Source: Aquatica leii
Lineage: Eukaryota > Arthropoda > Insecta > Coleoptera > Lampyridae
Assembly (NCBI GenBank): GCA_035610365.1
Contig: CM069432.1
Coordinates: forward strand, 496,001 to 560,000
Reading direction: 5' to 3'
Length of the DNA stretch: 64,000 nt
The notes beneath the pieces are model-generated. The model did no database searches. It saw nothing but the letters and a program-made list of their open reading frames with translations, and was not told the DNA's origin. Positions 1-11,339 of the stretch are shown piece after piece. How positions within the stretch are numbered: the stretch's first letter is position 1; every line of letters begins with the position of its first letter. The position numbers and the translations under genes are program-made.

Positions 1-3000
1 TTGTTTTATAATTCGCCATGAATACAATTCCAGCGTGATTTTCAAAAATTTGACATGTCAGCATCAAACTTGTAAAAACTTTATATAAATTTTATATAAT
101 ATAAATGCATTAAAACACAGTTTGTCTCTGTAATTTTGCAATAACTTACCTAAAATTGTTATCTATTTCTTATTTTAAACTGTTTTATTATTTTCTTTTT
201 AATTTTACAATTGATTTTCTAATAACAAACTTTACTATAAAATTTTAATAACACTAATAACGTTAAAAATAATTTTGATTGAGTCGTTTTATTGAAAACA
301 TAAAAATTAAAGCAACTTATAATTATAACATAAAATTAATTTTTCGAAAATTACTTATTTTGTGTCAGTAATAGCCAATAGGTAATATTATTGTGGTCAT
401 TAAAGCCCTTGACAATTATATTTCTTAACATCGTTCAAGTTTAATTTTTTAATATGAGTTATTACTATCATCAGAATCTAATTATATGATTTAGTAATTA
501 AATGTTTAGTTTTTTCTATTTTTTAAACTTAACAGCTAAATAAGTTATTAGTCATACAAAGCCTTAAACGCTTCAGCATGTTATATTTTTTAAATTAATT
601 ATTGTCAAACTCTTAGATTATGGAAGATAAGAATTTGAAATCGACTTACTGCGCGTCATATAGTGTCTGATTGCCATTGCTCTAGTTTGCAACAAGTTGT
701 GTATCGTTATTTCATTTTAAATACATATTTTAAATAAATCTTGTTTGAACGTAATTTATCATTTGCTAGAAATATGGTTCGTACAGTTTTTCATTGCAAC
801 AGTAATAACAGAACAAAGAAATTTAGACTAAAGCTTACAAAAGTAAACAAAAATTACCAGTTATGTTGTATGTAAATTTTTATAAATGTAAGAAAGCAGT
901 TAGTCATAAAAATAACTACTAAAACGGTTTCATACATTATATTAACTAATAAATTATATAGAAAATTATAAAAGGTAACATAAACATCTAAGGGCCGTTG
1001 GTGTAGACAATAAAATTTTCATAATTGTTAAAAAAGTAGTCCTGTTATAGCTTTAGTTGTCCGCCACTGCGGATTGGAGACCAATTTGCTTTGGTTTGCG
1101 TAGCTCTATTTTGTATCCCCTATCTTTTATAATTCAAAGTGACGCTAAATGTTTCTGAAACGTTACAGCATATCTTTTAATGATTTATTTATTAACTTTT
1201 AAATACACTACTACCAACTTAAGATGACATTTAATAAATTTACCTCGTATGTACAAAGTAAATTTATAAATGAATGTGTTCGTAATTGTTTACAATAGAT
1301 TAAGTGACAATGTGTAGGTATATAAGTTTTGCTTTGCGTAGGTATTAAAATGGTTTTGTAATTTTGTTTTCTATTTTTAATAAAGTTTGATTTTAATAAT
1401 AATTATTCGTAACATTAACTTTGAGAAGAAATTTAAACGTTACGTAGGTGCCCATAGAGCTAATACTTTAAGTTTAAAAATTCTTAAATTGTAAAAACGT
1501 ATTATAATATTTAAATAACGTTTTACACTAGTACACCCGTGGAACAAAGTATGTTATTAAGATGAAATCACACAAAAGAAAAATCTTAGTACAAAAATTG
1601 AAATTATAAACAAGTCTATTCGTTTGTGAATATCTCGAACTTGCTTCTCAATACAAAATTCTAGGTTAATAAACTAGATATCGGTTATTGCTTAAACAGA
1701 TTCAGTTTGAATTAATTTAGTAAAAATGTAATGTAAAACCTGTCAAACCAAAAAAATATATAAACAGTGTCAGATATAACTAAACGTTTTCTTTTTTCTT
1801 AGTTACAATCTTTTAAACAATTATTTAATTTTGAACGAATGACATAATTAAAAATATAAGCTTATTTACATTCAAATGTTTCTAGATATTTTTGATTGTA
1901 ATTTATTATTTGACAAAAAAACCTAGACTACGTTTAAAAACTCGTAAGTTTAAAATTTTTAATTAAACAATAACACCATTTACTATAAAACAAGTTTTAT
2001 TAGAACATATATTCTATATTCTACGTAGTTTCCTTCCTTCTCTTATTCTTTGAAACTTTGCTTTATGTTTACTTTTTCTTTTACAGTTTGTACATGTATT
2101 GCTTTTTTGTCCATTAAAAAATATATAACTTATTTGTTTACTGATTGAGATTATGGTACCTATTAGAGTATCTAATTTTAATTATTTGAACAAAAAAAAC
2201 TAAATTGCTAAATAGTTTTTGTTAAAATTATATTCTTAATGATTCTTCATTTTCTATTTCAGCATGACTAAGTAATTATAAACATTGACAAAAGTTTTTT
2301 TTCTTTTACTTCTAATAACTCCAGTAAATTCCTATTGCTTTTCTTGCGCTTTTAATAATTTTGTTATTTGTTTCTTAAGATTATGATATAAAAGTATCTA
2401 ATTATATTCGTTTAAAACAAAATTGATAGATAGTTTTTGTTAAAAATATTTTTGTGGCTTTCCTTAGTCATTAATTACATTGTTATTCACTGTAATTACT
2501 ATAACTACAACTAAAATTGTACAAGGAAAATTTTTAATTTTACACGTTTTCTTTATTTACTTATTTAACTTTATTTTGCTTGTAGGTTTTGTTAAAAATG
2601 TTTTCTTTCTTTTCTGTTAATCGTTAAATAAAAAGTTTATTTGTTAGTAATCACGTGTTTATTACAAAAATGATTAATATTTTCATTTGGTTTACCATTT
2701 ATTAGTTAAGCAGTATACTACATTTTCAATAAATTTGTGAAAATTACCACATTTTTCTACATTGTCTAGTTGAGGTGTAAAATAAGTCTTCAAGTTATTC
2801 ACTATCTTCAAACGTGTTCTAAACTTGTTACAAACATTTATTTCTATATGTATTGTTTTCGAATAACATTTTTTTTTGCTTGTAATCTTAAGTAATTGTA
2901 ACGTTATAATATTTACAAACCGATTTAAACAGTTTATAATATTAATGTAAAAGAAACGTATACAGAACTCATTAGGAATTTTATTTCACCAGCTTAGAGT

Positions 3001-4700
3001 AAAGTGTATTAATTTTTTTAAGAAGTAGTTTTTGAATTAGCTGATATTACAACAACTTTGTTAAATTGTGTTTTTAGATAATTTTTATATAAAATAAGTT
3101 TTAAACTGTTCATCAAAATTTTTGTTAACAAATGAAATTCAATAGTATGTTACTCAAATAATCTTTATTGTTTCAATAATGTTGTTTAGTTTTTGACGTT
3201 AACTACAGTTAATACATTTACTAATATTTTTATTTGTTAAAAAAGTATACTGGTGTTATTAACGAATTCAAGACGTTTATCTTTTTGTTCTAGTTAACTA
3301 TTCGTTTTGTAATACATATTTAGTTTGCGTTACTTGTAATTGTGAATTTTTTGTTTGTTATAAGGAAACTTTTATTAGTAACAATACTTAAAATTTAGAA
3401 TTTTAGCTACAATACAGCTTAAACAAATACAATTGTAATTCAGTTTAGTTTTACAATTAATGTTTGATCTGCAGTAATTTGCATTACTTGTTTGTTTGTA
3501 CGTAAGTCTTTAGTAATAAAATAACATTTCTTGTTTTTGTGGTAGAGAAAAAAATGTTAATTGGGTTTAGGTTAATTTGTGAATCATTCGTGTTAAAATG
3601 TGCACGAGTAGATTTTTTAATAACAACTTGCAATTCCTATATAAATGTTTTTGTTGCGTTGTGTAGTTCTTTGTTTTGATTATTGTTGATATGTATTCTT
3701 TTTTCTTATAGATAAAATCTAGCTTTAAATGCCGTTTGTCTGCGCAATAGAATGTGCGAAATGCTAGAATTGTTTTGTGTATAAGTCATATTACACGTTA
3801 TCGTTAACAAAAGGTACATGATTTTTTTAGTATAGTGTCCGAGTGCAATATTTACCCTTTCGGTTTTTCTTTTCTTTCTGCTTCTCAACATGAATAATTT
3901 TTATATTACAAATCAAGATTAATTGTAAACAGTATGCTTTTTATGTACTACATAAAAATACTTTTGAACAATTTTACTTAATTTCTAGAATTTGTCACGA
4001 TAATTACATAATCATTACTATTACATTAATTACTGGCTTTCTACATAAGCAATTACTTGTTATCAAAATTAAAATGAAGATTTTATTAGCTAACTTGTCA
4101 CTATAATTATGAAGCGATTATCAATAATTTGAAATTCAATATTTTAATATTTGCTGTATTGAAATATTTTATTTTTTAACACTGTAAATATTCATATTAA
4201 AAAATATAAGCGATTGTAAAAAAAATATTTGACATAAGTTAAAACCGTTAGATTAATGAGCAACATTACCTACTTTTGGAATCTTACATTCATTAATGAA
4301 AATTTCCAATACACACAATTTTTACATATTTTGCTTTCTGCAACATTTTAAAGTTATTTGCTTTTCTTTAAAAAAAAATCTGCTAATTATTTAAATCATT
4401 CAAGTTTTATTATTTATCATTCTAAAGTTGAAACATTAGTATGAGATACAAATTAAAAACAAATATTTTTGAAGTGTCGTTTTAAGATTTTACATTGATT
4501 AATTATAACTAAACAAAAGACAACTTTAAAATGTTTTACATTCTTTAAAACTCGTAAAGATTTTTGCTAAACATTTCTTTCAATAATTTTGATAATGTTT
4601 CACTTTAAACTAAATTTTAAAAAAATAACTTGAAGTTTTTGAACGTTAGTTTTTAAATCATAGTTAAAAGATTGATTTCTAAATTAAATACCTATTTAAC
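1..4700. other. AT-rich stretch without recognisable gene
   Basis: No open frame of convincing length or composition is present on either strand, and no transposase, reverse transcriptase or RNA motif was recognised. The stretch is dominated by poly-A/T runs and TAA-type words. A short frame at 776 (MVRTVFHCNSNNRT...) resembles the start of a THAP zinc finger but soon ends. I see only degenerate AT-rich sequence, possibly old intergenic or intronic DNA. Confidence 0.6.
2148..2452. repeat. Diverged direct repeat in AT-rich DNA
   Basis: Two stretches about 230 bp apart (near 2148-2240 and 2378-2452) share the same order of words: gagattatg/aagattatg, then a tatctaattt/tatctaatta block, then a run of A, then tagtttttgttaaaa. 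A weaker third echo follows near 2590. This suggests an old tandem duplication. The base composition is so AT-skewed that chance similarity contributes, hence the low confidence. Confidence 0.35.
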
Positions 4701-4730
4701 TTGTATAGTGTAAGTAAAACGTTTACTTTT

Positions 4731-5960
4731 TTAGTAAGTACAGTTTTTTAATAATCTTTGCTACATATTATTATAGTATTGATTTTTCTGACTTTATTTT
4801 TTTGTGTGGTAAAATATTTAATTCCATTTTTTTAAAACTATAATTCTATTAAAAAATGCATTAGAGTAATTAGTTATGAGTAATTACGCGGTCATTTATG
4901 TTATTGCTTATGTTATTGATGGTTTTCGCAAAATAATTTATAACTTTTAAAATTTTTGCTTGTATTTAATTTTTTAAGATGGTGCTCTATAACATTTTTT
5001 TTACACTGTTATAATGAGTTCTTATAGTACAAAATATTTTATTCGAAAACAGTTTCTTTTTCAAAGTATCGCTTATGAAGGAATACGGTTTGATAATTAA
5101 ATGTATGTAATTATATCATCAATTGAAAATTACGCGAAAAATATTTATAACGTCAAACAGGAGTAGTTGTTTCTGTATCTTAAGAGTATTAGTAAGTACA
5201 GTTTTTAATAATCTTTTCTACATATTATTATAGTATTGATTTTTCTGACTTTATTTTTTATGTGGTAAAATATTTAATTCCATTTTTTTAAAACTATAAT
5301 TCGATTAAAAAATGCATTAGAGTAATTAGTTATGAGTGATTACGCGGTCATTTATGTTATTGCTTATGTTATTGACGTTTTTCGCAAAATAATTTATAAC
5401 TTTTAAAGTCTATGCTTGTTTTTACTTTTTTAAGATGGTGTTACATTATTTTGTACACAGTTATAATGAGTTTTTATAGTTCTTTCAAATGTGTTTATCC
5501 GAAAACAGTTTCTTTTTCAAACTATGGTTTATGTAGGAATACGTTTTGGTAATAAGTTGTATGTAATTATGTCATCAATTGCTAACTACATGAAAAATAT
5601 TTATAGCGTCAAACATTTTTTAATAATCTTTTCTAGAAATAGTACTGATTTTTTGTTACTTTAATTTTTATGTGATTTCATATTTAATTCTAAATTATTC
5701 AAACTATATTTATTACTATCGATTGAAGAAGGATGCGTTTGCTTAAGTAATTATATCTAATTACATGGTCATTTACGTTAATGCCTGGCTTTCACAAAAT
5801 ATGTTATTACCAGTAAAATTTCGGCGTGTGTCAGACAATATCCGAGCGTTATTCCTGTATCTTACGAGTATTGGTAAGTACAATTTTTATATAATCTTTT
5901 TACATACAGTAATGCTTTTTATGCAATTACATATTTAATTCCAACTGTGTAAAACTATAT
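4731..5960 (+). repeat. Tandem duplication, ~458-bp unit, with repeated splice donors
   Basis: The blocks starting at 4731 and 5189 are near-identical for over 200 bp (same order of gtaagtacag, taataatctttnctacatatta, tttctgactttatttt, gcattagagtaattagttatgag, acgcggtcatttatg). A degenerate third copy starts near 5616 and a short fourth at 5871. Units 1, 2 and 4 each carry GTAAGTA just after a TATT(A/G) word, a consensus 5' splice site. In units 2 and 4 it is preceded by a shared leader (TGTATCTTA(A/C)GAGTATT). The last unit lies just before the coding exons at 6045, so the array may supply alternative leader exons. The duplication is seen directly; the leader-exon role is inferred. Confidence 0.75.
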
Positions 5961-6044
5961 TTACAGCTAATGACAATTTTATTCATATGTTTGATACCCA
6001 CCGCTAGTACTGATTGCAAATAATTTTTAGGTATAATTACTGCA
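5841..6044 (+). promoter_or_regulatory. Probable 5' leader exon and intron 1 of the 6045 gene
   Basis: A consensus donor (G|GTAAGTAC, intron from 5874) and an acceptor (ATAATTTTTAG ending at 6030) bracket a 157-nt AT-rich intron. The downstream exon begins GTATAATTACTGCA and reaches the ATG at 6045. The leader exon would end at 5873 (GAGTATTG). The same donor context exists in the upstream duplicated units, so more than one first exon may be used. I see no TATA box that stands out from the AT background. Splicing is predicted by eye only. Confidence 0.45.
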
Positions 6045-6462
6045 ATGGAAGGTTTACCTGTTCTAAGTAGTCCTCTCTTTGAATCGGAAAATATCTGTGA
6101 AAACTGCAGCGTTAATTTAGAGAACTCAGGTATAACATCCTTTATCTTTACTATGCACGTTAATATATGATTTTCACAGATCTTTTAAAAGTTGCTGCAT
6201 AGTGGCTACATCGCAAAGAGATTGGTGTACTCCATCTGCTAGAGGCATATATGAAGATGATTTGCCAAGTTGTCGCGCAAGACCTCCTCAAATAAAGGAT
6301 CTATCAGGTTTTATGTCAGCTGATAGTGCCGATGATAGCATCATTAGCATTTCCTCGGAAGGTACGTACAAATACTTTTTATTGCTTACAACTTGAACAA
6401 CTAACTATATTGCAGATGAAAAAGACGACAAAATGGAGGAAGACTTGGAAAAAAACTCTTAA
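6045..6462 (+). CDS. Unrecognised small spliced gene, 96 aa, three coding exons
   Basis: Exons 6045-6129, 6203-6361 and 6416-6462 join in phase (introns 6130-6202 and 6362-6415, both GT-AG; donors GTATAA and GTACGT, acceptors GCATAG and TTGCAG). The product starts MEGLPVLSSPLF, has an ENICENCS stretch, a middle WCTPSARGIYEDDL segment, and ends in a very acidic, serine-rich tail (SISSEDEKDDKMEEDL). No domain is recognised. The acidic C terminus suggests a nuclear or protein-interaction role, but that is only a guess. Two small introns that preserve frame, sensible codons and an AATAAA 96 bp after the stop argue for a real gene. Caveats: an alternative acceptor at 6179 would end the frame early, and exon 3 in another frame stays open to 6556 (ending EEFIMN), so the 3' end is uncertain. 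It could also be the second gene of a DNA transposon. Confidence 0.55.
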
Positions 6463-6557
6463 AATAGAAGCTATAATTGTACAAAACGAGTGGGAAGAAC
6501 TTCCAGAAGGCGCATTAGAAATAATGTATTTTATAGAAGAGTTTATAATGAATTAAA

Positions 6558-6563
6558 AATAAA
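6558..6563 (+). terminator. Polyadenylation signal AATAAA
   Basis: AATAAA follows the stop of the 6045 gene by about 96 bp and is followed by a GT/T-rich stretch (GGTTTTTATATGTAGTTTTT), as expected of a cleavage/polyadenylation region. In AT-rich DNA such hexamers are frequent, so the position supports rather than proves the gene end. Confidence 0.5.
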
Positions 6564-6723
6564 GGTTTTTATATGTAGTTTTTATTGTTTTCAAAACTAT
6601 TTGTATAAAATTTTCTCATTTTTTCTTTTGTTACAAATCACGTTTTTCAACCCTGCTTTCAGTACTTTCATGGCATTTTTTTTTTATATATCACTATATT
6701 ATTTACAATTCACCGTTTTGATT

Positions 6724-6810
6724 CAACTGTTTGGTAGCTCAGCTGTTAAGTTCGCCGCTTTGTAATCAAGAAGCCCGGGTTCAAATCCAGGTACACCCAC
6801 AGCTTTTTTT
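6724..6810 (+). repeat. tRNA-derived SINE head (or degenerate tRNA gene)
   Basis: The stretch has a good pol III B box (GGTTCAAATCC), an A-box-like word (TAGCTCAGCTGTTAAG), a TTTGTAA anticodon-like loop and a run of T at 6804 that would end a pol III transcript. The T arm pairs with one mismatch, but the acceptor stem does not close and the D arm is poor, so a working tRNA is unlikely. The sequence runs on into a longer repeated body, as in a SINE. The anticodon position suggests a threonine (TGT) tRNA ancestor, with low certainty. Confidence 0.65.
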
Positions 6811-7165
6811 AAATAAAAATACTTCTCGCTCGAATCATGAGACTTTATGACGCATAAAAAATTACCAGTTACGCGATGACGCACGACGCAATCAAAATTA
6901 CCAATTATGCGATGATGTAACAATGTAAGAGAGAGAAAAAAAATCGCTGTAAGAGAGAGAAAAAATGTGTGAGAGAGAAAAAAAATGTGTGAGAGAGAGA
7001 AAAAAACTTTCCCAAAAATACAGTTACTCACGTTCCTTCCGAGGTCATTAGTAACGTCCGTGAAAGTGAGAGAGAAAAAAAATATGAGAAGGAAAATAAA
7101 ATTTCCCAAAAAATACATTATGCACGTTTCCACCGAGGTCACAACAGTGAAAGTGGTGGGGGACA
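6810..7165 (+). repeat. Purine-rich microsatellite and local duplications after the tRNA head
   Basis: GAGAGAGAAAAAA blocks recur between 6927 and 7085. Two short local duplications lie around them: aaattaccagttacgcgatgacg / aaattaccaattatgcgatgatg near 6860-6920, and a ~110-bp unit (cccaaaaatacagttactcacgt / cccaaaaaatacattatgcacgt, then accgaggtca or similar) at about 7010-7075 and 7105-7155. The reverse strand stays open for 147 codons here, but its translation simply reflects the purine repeat and the tRNA head, so I do not call a gene. Confidence 0.6.
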
Positions 7166-7179
7166 AGTGTCGAGTTTCC

Positions 7180-7300
7180 TACTGTTGTTATAACCTGTGT
7201 TTTGCTATTTGTTCTCTTTCAGTGTACGACGGATTTAAACGGTATCTGCAATTAATAGTTTCCGATTATTTTGTCGCCTTTTTAATTACTTTATGATTAC
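7180..7300 (+). repeat. Dispersed repeat, copy 1
   Basis: This shares ATTTGTTCTCTTTCAG, then GATTTAAACGGT, a CTAATT-like word and GTCGCCTT, in the same order and spacing, with 9835-9962. It is a diverged dispersed repeat of unknown class, possibly the body of the tRNA-headed SINE just upstream. Both copies carry a polypyrimidine-CAG that would serve as a splice acceptor. Confidence 0.55.
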
Positions 7301-7309
7301 CACAACGAG

Positions 7310-9834
7310 AATCAACTGCGATCCTCTCGCCGAATTGTATTGAGCTAGCCGCCTGCCTTAAATTACTGGCACACTCTCGTAACATGCTTTCGATTATAAT
7401 ATTTCTAATAAATACATCAAAGTTGATTTTAGAAAAACCATAAAATAATTTTAAAAAAAGAATAGAACTAGTTTCGTCTACTAAAAAATCTATGTAAGAA
7501 AAAATCGAAGAAAAGCAATTTCGTAAAACATATTTTGTAGATGAACCTAAAATAAATCAAAAATAAATAATAGAAATTAGTTTTATTGACTACAAAAATA
7601 AAGTAAAAATGTTTTCTAAAAAGTAAATGATAACATTTGCAAAAAAATAAGGTTTATATATAAACCTGCATTTTCTTTGTTTTTCTTCACTCTTTTATTT
7701 GTTCTTTCTGTTTCTAAAATATCTAAAAAATTCAATCTATCTACGTATTTAAAAAAATGTAATCGATAGCTTTTTGTTTTTTTCTTCTAACTCTATATTT
7801 TCTTTTATTCAAAATCTATTTTTATACTTTTTTTACTTTTTATTTTAAATTTAAACGTTAGCCAAATGTTTAAAATGAGGTAGATACAAAATGAAACCTA
7901 CTGTTCTTACTTTGTATAAGAAAATAAAAATGCGCTTGGAGTTCAAACGTCTTTGCGTTCAGTGGAATTACGTTTTAAAGGTCGCGTTCAATTGGGCCAT
8001 TCCAAGTTAGATACCAGATTCTGTGAAGAACACATACTTCGTGTTGCCAACAAGATTTTATACAAAAAAATGATACTTTTACTCCTGATTGCACAATTAA
8101 AACAATTACTCTAAGAAACACGTTGCGTTTCCAAGTGGAGCAGTCAGACCATTAACTAAATAAAATTAAACAACAAAATTGTCATTTAACCTATGTAACA
8201 CAATACATATGACTAAGAAACACATCTCAAAATATTTATTTACATGAAATTACTTTTTGAAGAATTTCTAATAAAAAAAGAATAATTGAAATCGGTCAAT
8301 GTGGTTCCGAAATCAGCCTCACTTTCACGTCACTTAAAATTACATTAGGTTTGTCCGAAAAAGTTACATGTCAAAAACCTACTGCAACAAGTGAAACGTT
8401 GCTTTGTGTGCATCTTTATACAATTTCAACCGATAAAAAAATACTATTATGCGGAAGCAATAAGGTGAAGAGTTTTATAGGCAATTAAATATCAACGTGC
8501 TACGTCTTAACTTATTCAAAACGTGAGTATGAATAATTTGTTTTTAAAAAGCAACAACTGCAAAATATATTTGCGTCTACATGAAATCGATATTGATACT
8601 ATTTCTAAACGATTACAAATTAATGTTGTTTATACTCAAATATTTAAAAAAAATTGACTACTAAAACTTCAATACGCATACAAATAACCGTTGTCAACAC
8701 TTTTAACATAATATAAATTAACCTGGTTATGAAAAGTCAAAAAAAATGTATTGCTACAATTTTTTTCCAACTTTCACAAATAATTTCTTAACGTTGTTTC
8801 GGTTAAAGTGATGTAATTTATTTTAAAATTATTGTGAAATATTTAAAAACATTACGATTCATGTTTACGTTCTTGTTTGTTCAAGTACAATAAGTTTAAC
8901 TGAAGAGATATTTATATTGTAAGTGACCCAAATTTATACTCACGATTTAGGACGTACATAAAATTAAATTGCAATCGATTTTTTTATTTCAAAAAATTTT
9001 TTTTTAATGTACTAACCAAAATTGTCTTTAAAGTTTTTGTAAGGGGGTAACACTGTTTCATTTGACCAAAACATTTTTGTGTTTTACAACATACCAACAG
9101 CGTATTCAAAGAAGTTATTTCACGCAATTCCACGTGAATATGCGGTCGAATTTTGTGTCTATTTGAGCGAAAACTTATTCGGGCGGGTTTCCACACCTCC
9201 CCCTGTGTTCCTTATCTGTGGAGTTGATAAGCACTTGTTGCAATTGGAAAATTTCCATGATGTCACGTCGCTGAAGTTCAAGAGGTTGAATACAATCATA
9301 TTTGAGGAAATAATTACCCAAGTTGTAAAGTTAATTAGAGGAAAGCTCTGCGCATTTGCTTATTTGCAGTTATCGTATGAATTAAACACAAGATTTACTT
9401 GTGATAACGCCGTATGTACGTTTTTTTGTGTTAGATTTCAATTGAGTTTTAGGTAATACTGGTACAGAATTAGCAAATCCTCTACTCGGTAAAACATAAC
9501 TATAAGTATTACATTTTTACTTTAATTTTTAATGCTTTAGTGGTCAGTTGACCATACGTGAATACTAGGTTGTAATCACATTTAATGTTAAAATCTTTTT
9601 GTTGTGTCAAATTATCACCTGGTGCTCTTTGATCTTCTAGATTTTGTATTTTTGTAATTTAATTTAAGAATGTAAAGTCGCTCATTTTTCAAGTGTAAGC
9701 GTAACTTATACGTGGCCTGTGATATCAACCCATGTATTAGTGTTTGGAAAATTTATATAATTATACTTATGTAGCTTTTTCGTCCTCTTTGAACTACTGT
9801 CTGTGATAAAATGAATATATATTTTGTGATCACT
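7310..9834. other. Mostly featureless AT-rich stretch with one unrecognised frame
   Basis: I recognise no firm gene. Around 7963-8035 a frame reading GHSKLDTRFCEEHI resembles the middle of a THAP zinc finger (the Cys-x2-His part), but it is too short to call. A 125-codon frame at 9079-9456 (+) starts MFYNIPTAYSKKLFH and contains VFLICGVDKHLLQLENF. It has no domain I know and no supporting splice or polyA context. The rest is AT-rich spacer. Confidence 0.4.
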
Positions 9835-9962
9835 TCTGTCGTGTTATTTGTTCTTTTTCAGATGCGGGTAGATTTAAACGGTTTCTCCCTAATTTAGTCT
9901 TTCATCATTTAGGTGCCTTCTTAGATTTAGTTTATAATCATTTATCACAAAGCCTGCGACCC
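9835..9962 (+). repeat. Dispersed repeat, copy 2
   Basis: This is the partner of the copy at 7180-7300: TTATTTGTTCTTTTTCAG, GATTTAAACGGTTTC, a CTAATTTAG word, GGTGCCTTCTTAGAT and a TTATAATCATT tail appear in the same order. Divergence is considerable, so both copies are old. Confidence 0.55.
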
Positions 9963-10009
9963 CACTAACTGTGTTAGCCGTTGTCTTCTTTTTGTTGTTA
10001 TGAGAAAAC

Positions 10010-10425
10010 CAGCGTAACATCCTAGTTAGACACAACGTAGATGTTGCATGTATATCCGAAACACATCTACATAACTTAGAAACATTTAAAGTAGAGATAC
10101 TCCAACTGCAGCAGGAAGCGTAGCAATTATTATCAAGCGTAAATTACATAATCATCCTTTAATAAATTTAGAACTCAAAAACCAGTTTCTATTAAACTGA
10201 GTCTAGAAAACAATGTCAAAATTACACTTCATCCTGCATATAAACAACCAAATAAAAAATGATGGATAGTGATGTCAGTAAATTATTTAATGGCAATCAT
10301 CAAACATTAGTCATCGGTGATTTAAACTCCAAACTTACAGACTTACACGTATTATCCTAGAAGATCGAATCCTCATTCTTCATTGTGCCGTAACTAATAA
10401 CGATGATAAGAGAGGATAGATACTG
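10010..10425 (+). pseudogene. Non-LTR retrotransposon (LINE) endonuclease-domain fragment
   Basis: Pieces of an apurinic-like LINE endonuclease can be read in order: CISETHLHNLETFK, then GSVAIIIKRKLHNHPL, then NVKITLHPAYKQPNKK, then LVIGDLNSKL. These match the family's SETHL, GGVAI-ik, Y-pP and GDLNaK blocks. The frame changes several times and contains stops, so it is dead. No reverse transcriptase follows; the copy ends where piggyBac-like sequence begins. A jockey/CR1-like source is likely, but the clade cannot be fixed from this piece. Confidence 0.75.
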
Positions 10426-10439
10426 TAGTTCTTTTATTA

Positions 10440-11195
10440 GAGAAGGAGTAACTACCGCGGAATCAAGGTTTTAAAACATTTTTTGATGATTATTTTAAAT
10501 CTGCGAAACTAATGAAGAGATTTTGTGCAACTGGTACAATCGAAGAGAATAGAACGACAAAGGGTCCAATGATTGACAAGAATGTAATGCAAAAAAAGCC
10601 AAAGGAAACAGTGAAGACGGAGCCATAACATTGGTGAAATGGAAAAACAATAAAGTAGTAACCGCAGCAGCAACATATGACACCATAGAAGAAACGACAT
10701 GTATATGCTGGTGACGTGAAAAAAAAAAGAAAAAAAGTGGATGTGGTCTACTACAAATTCTCGCCAATTATAATAGAGAAATGGGCGGTGTTAATGAAAC
10801 CGACCAACTTGTCGTCGTGTATCGGAGTACAATGCGACAAAAAAAGTGGTACCGGCCAACTTTTGCCTAGTTGTTTGATATGTCAGTGGTAAAAAGATGA
10901 CTGTGTATGAAGAAATTAAATCCAAATGATGAAAGAGCGGCTAGCCTTTTAATATTTCAAAGACGCATAGCGCTGTTCTTTAACACCCTTTCGTTGAGAG
11001 AAAGAACGATCTCTTTTCCGTTAGACGATAACCGTTTGATGGTATCAATTACTGGCCGGAATACAGTGTAACTGATAAACGCTGTGTGTACTGAAAATCG
11101 AAGACAATTTTTTTTGCACGAAGTGTAACGTAGGCCTACATCCTAAAATATGCTTCAAAGCATTTGACACATTGCAATGAATTGCCGGGGTGGAA
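10440..11195 (+). pseudogene. piggyBac-type (PGBD) transposase, C-terminal half, broken
   Basis: Family blocks appear in order: FDDYFKSAKLM and ATGTIEENRT, GPMIDKNVMQKKP, LVKWKNNKVVTAAATYDT, NYNREMGGVNETDQLVVVY, then RQKKWYRPTFA and LFDMSVV. The C-terminal Cys-rich finger survives in pieces (CNVGLHPKICFKAF). The catalytic-loop motif is usually GGVDxxD; here it reads GGVNETD, so one acidic residue is replaced. Frames shift repeatedly and stops occur (for example after RPTFA), so no active enzyme is encoded. The N-terminal half and terminal repeats are not visible. An AATAAA near 11275 may be the element's or the host's. Confidence 0.85.
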
Positions 11196-11339
11196 TACTT
11201 TAAAAGAAACGGGTCGTAACTTGTTACATTATGTATTTTACCTACTTTTTTTCAGTTTTGTAATATATATGCCAAATAAAGACAACTTTACAAAAAGATC
11301 AAATTTATCATTTTTAATAAACTTCATACTCTAATGAGT

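Noticed and set aside
776-880. Frame starting MVRTVFHCNSNNRTKKF, resembling the N terminus of a THAP zinc finger
   Set aside because: Only one of the expected Cys pair is present and the frame ends after about 32 codons; chance or a very old relic.
6724-6800. Functional tRNA-Thr gene
   Set aside because: Acceptor stem does not pair and the D arm is degenerate although A and B boxes are good; a SINE head is the better reading.
6723-7166. 147-codon reverse-strand frame
   Set aside because: It is the antisense of a tRNA-like head (giving the familiar PGFEPG peptide) and of GAGAGAAAAA repeats, not a gene.
7963-8090. GHSKLDTRFCEEHI, resembling the middle of a THAP domain
   Set aside because: Too short, frame must change on both sides and no AVPT(I/L)F end block is visible.
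9079-9456. 125-codon forward frame as a gene
   Set aside because: No recognisable domain, splice signals or polyA context; kept only as an unrecognised frame in the spacer entry.
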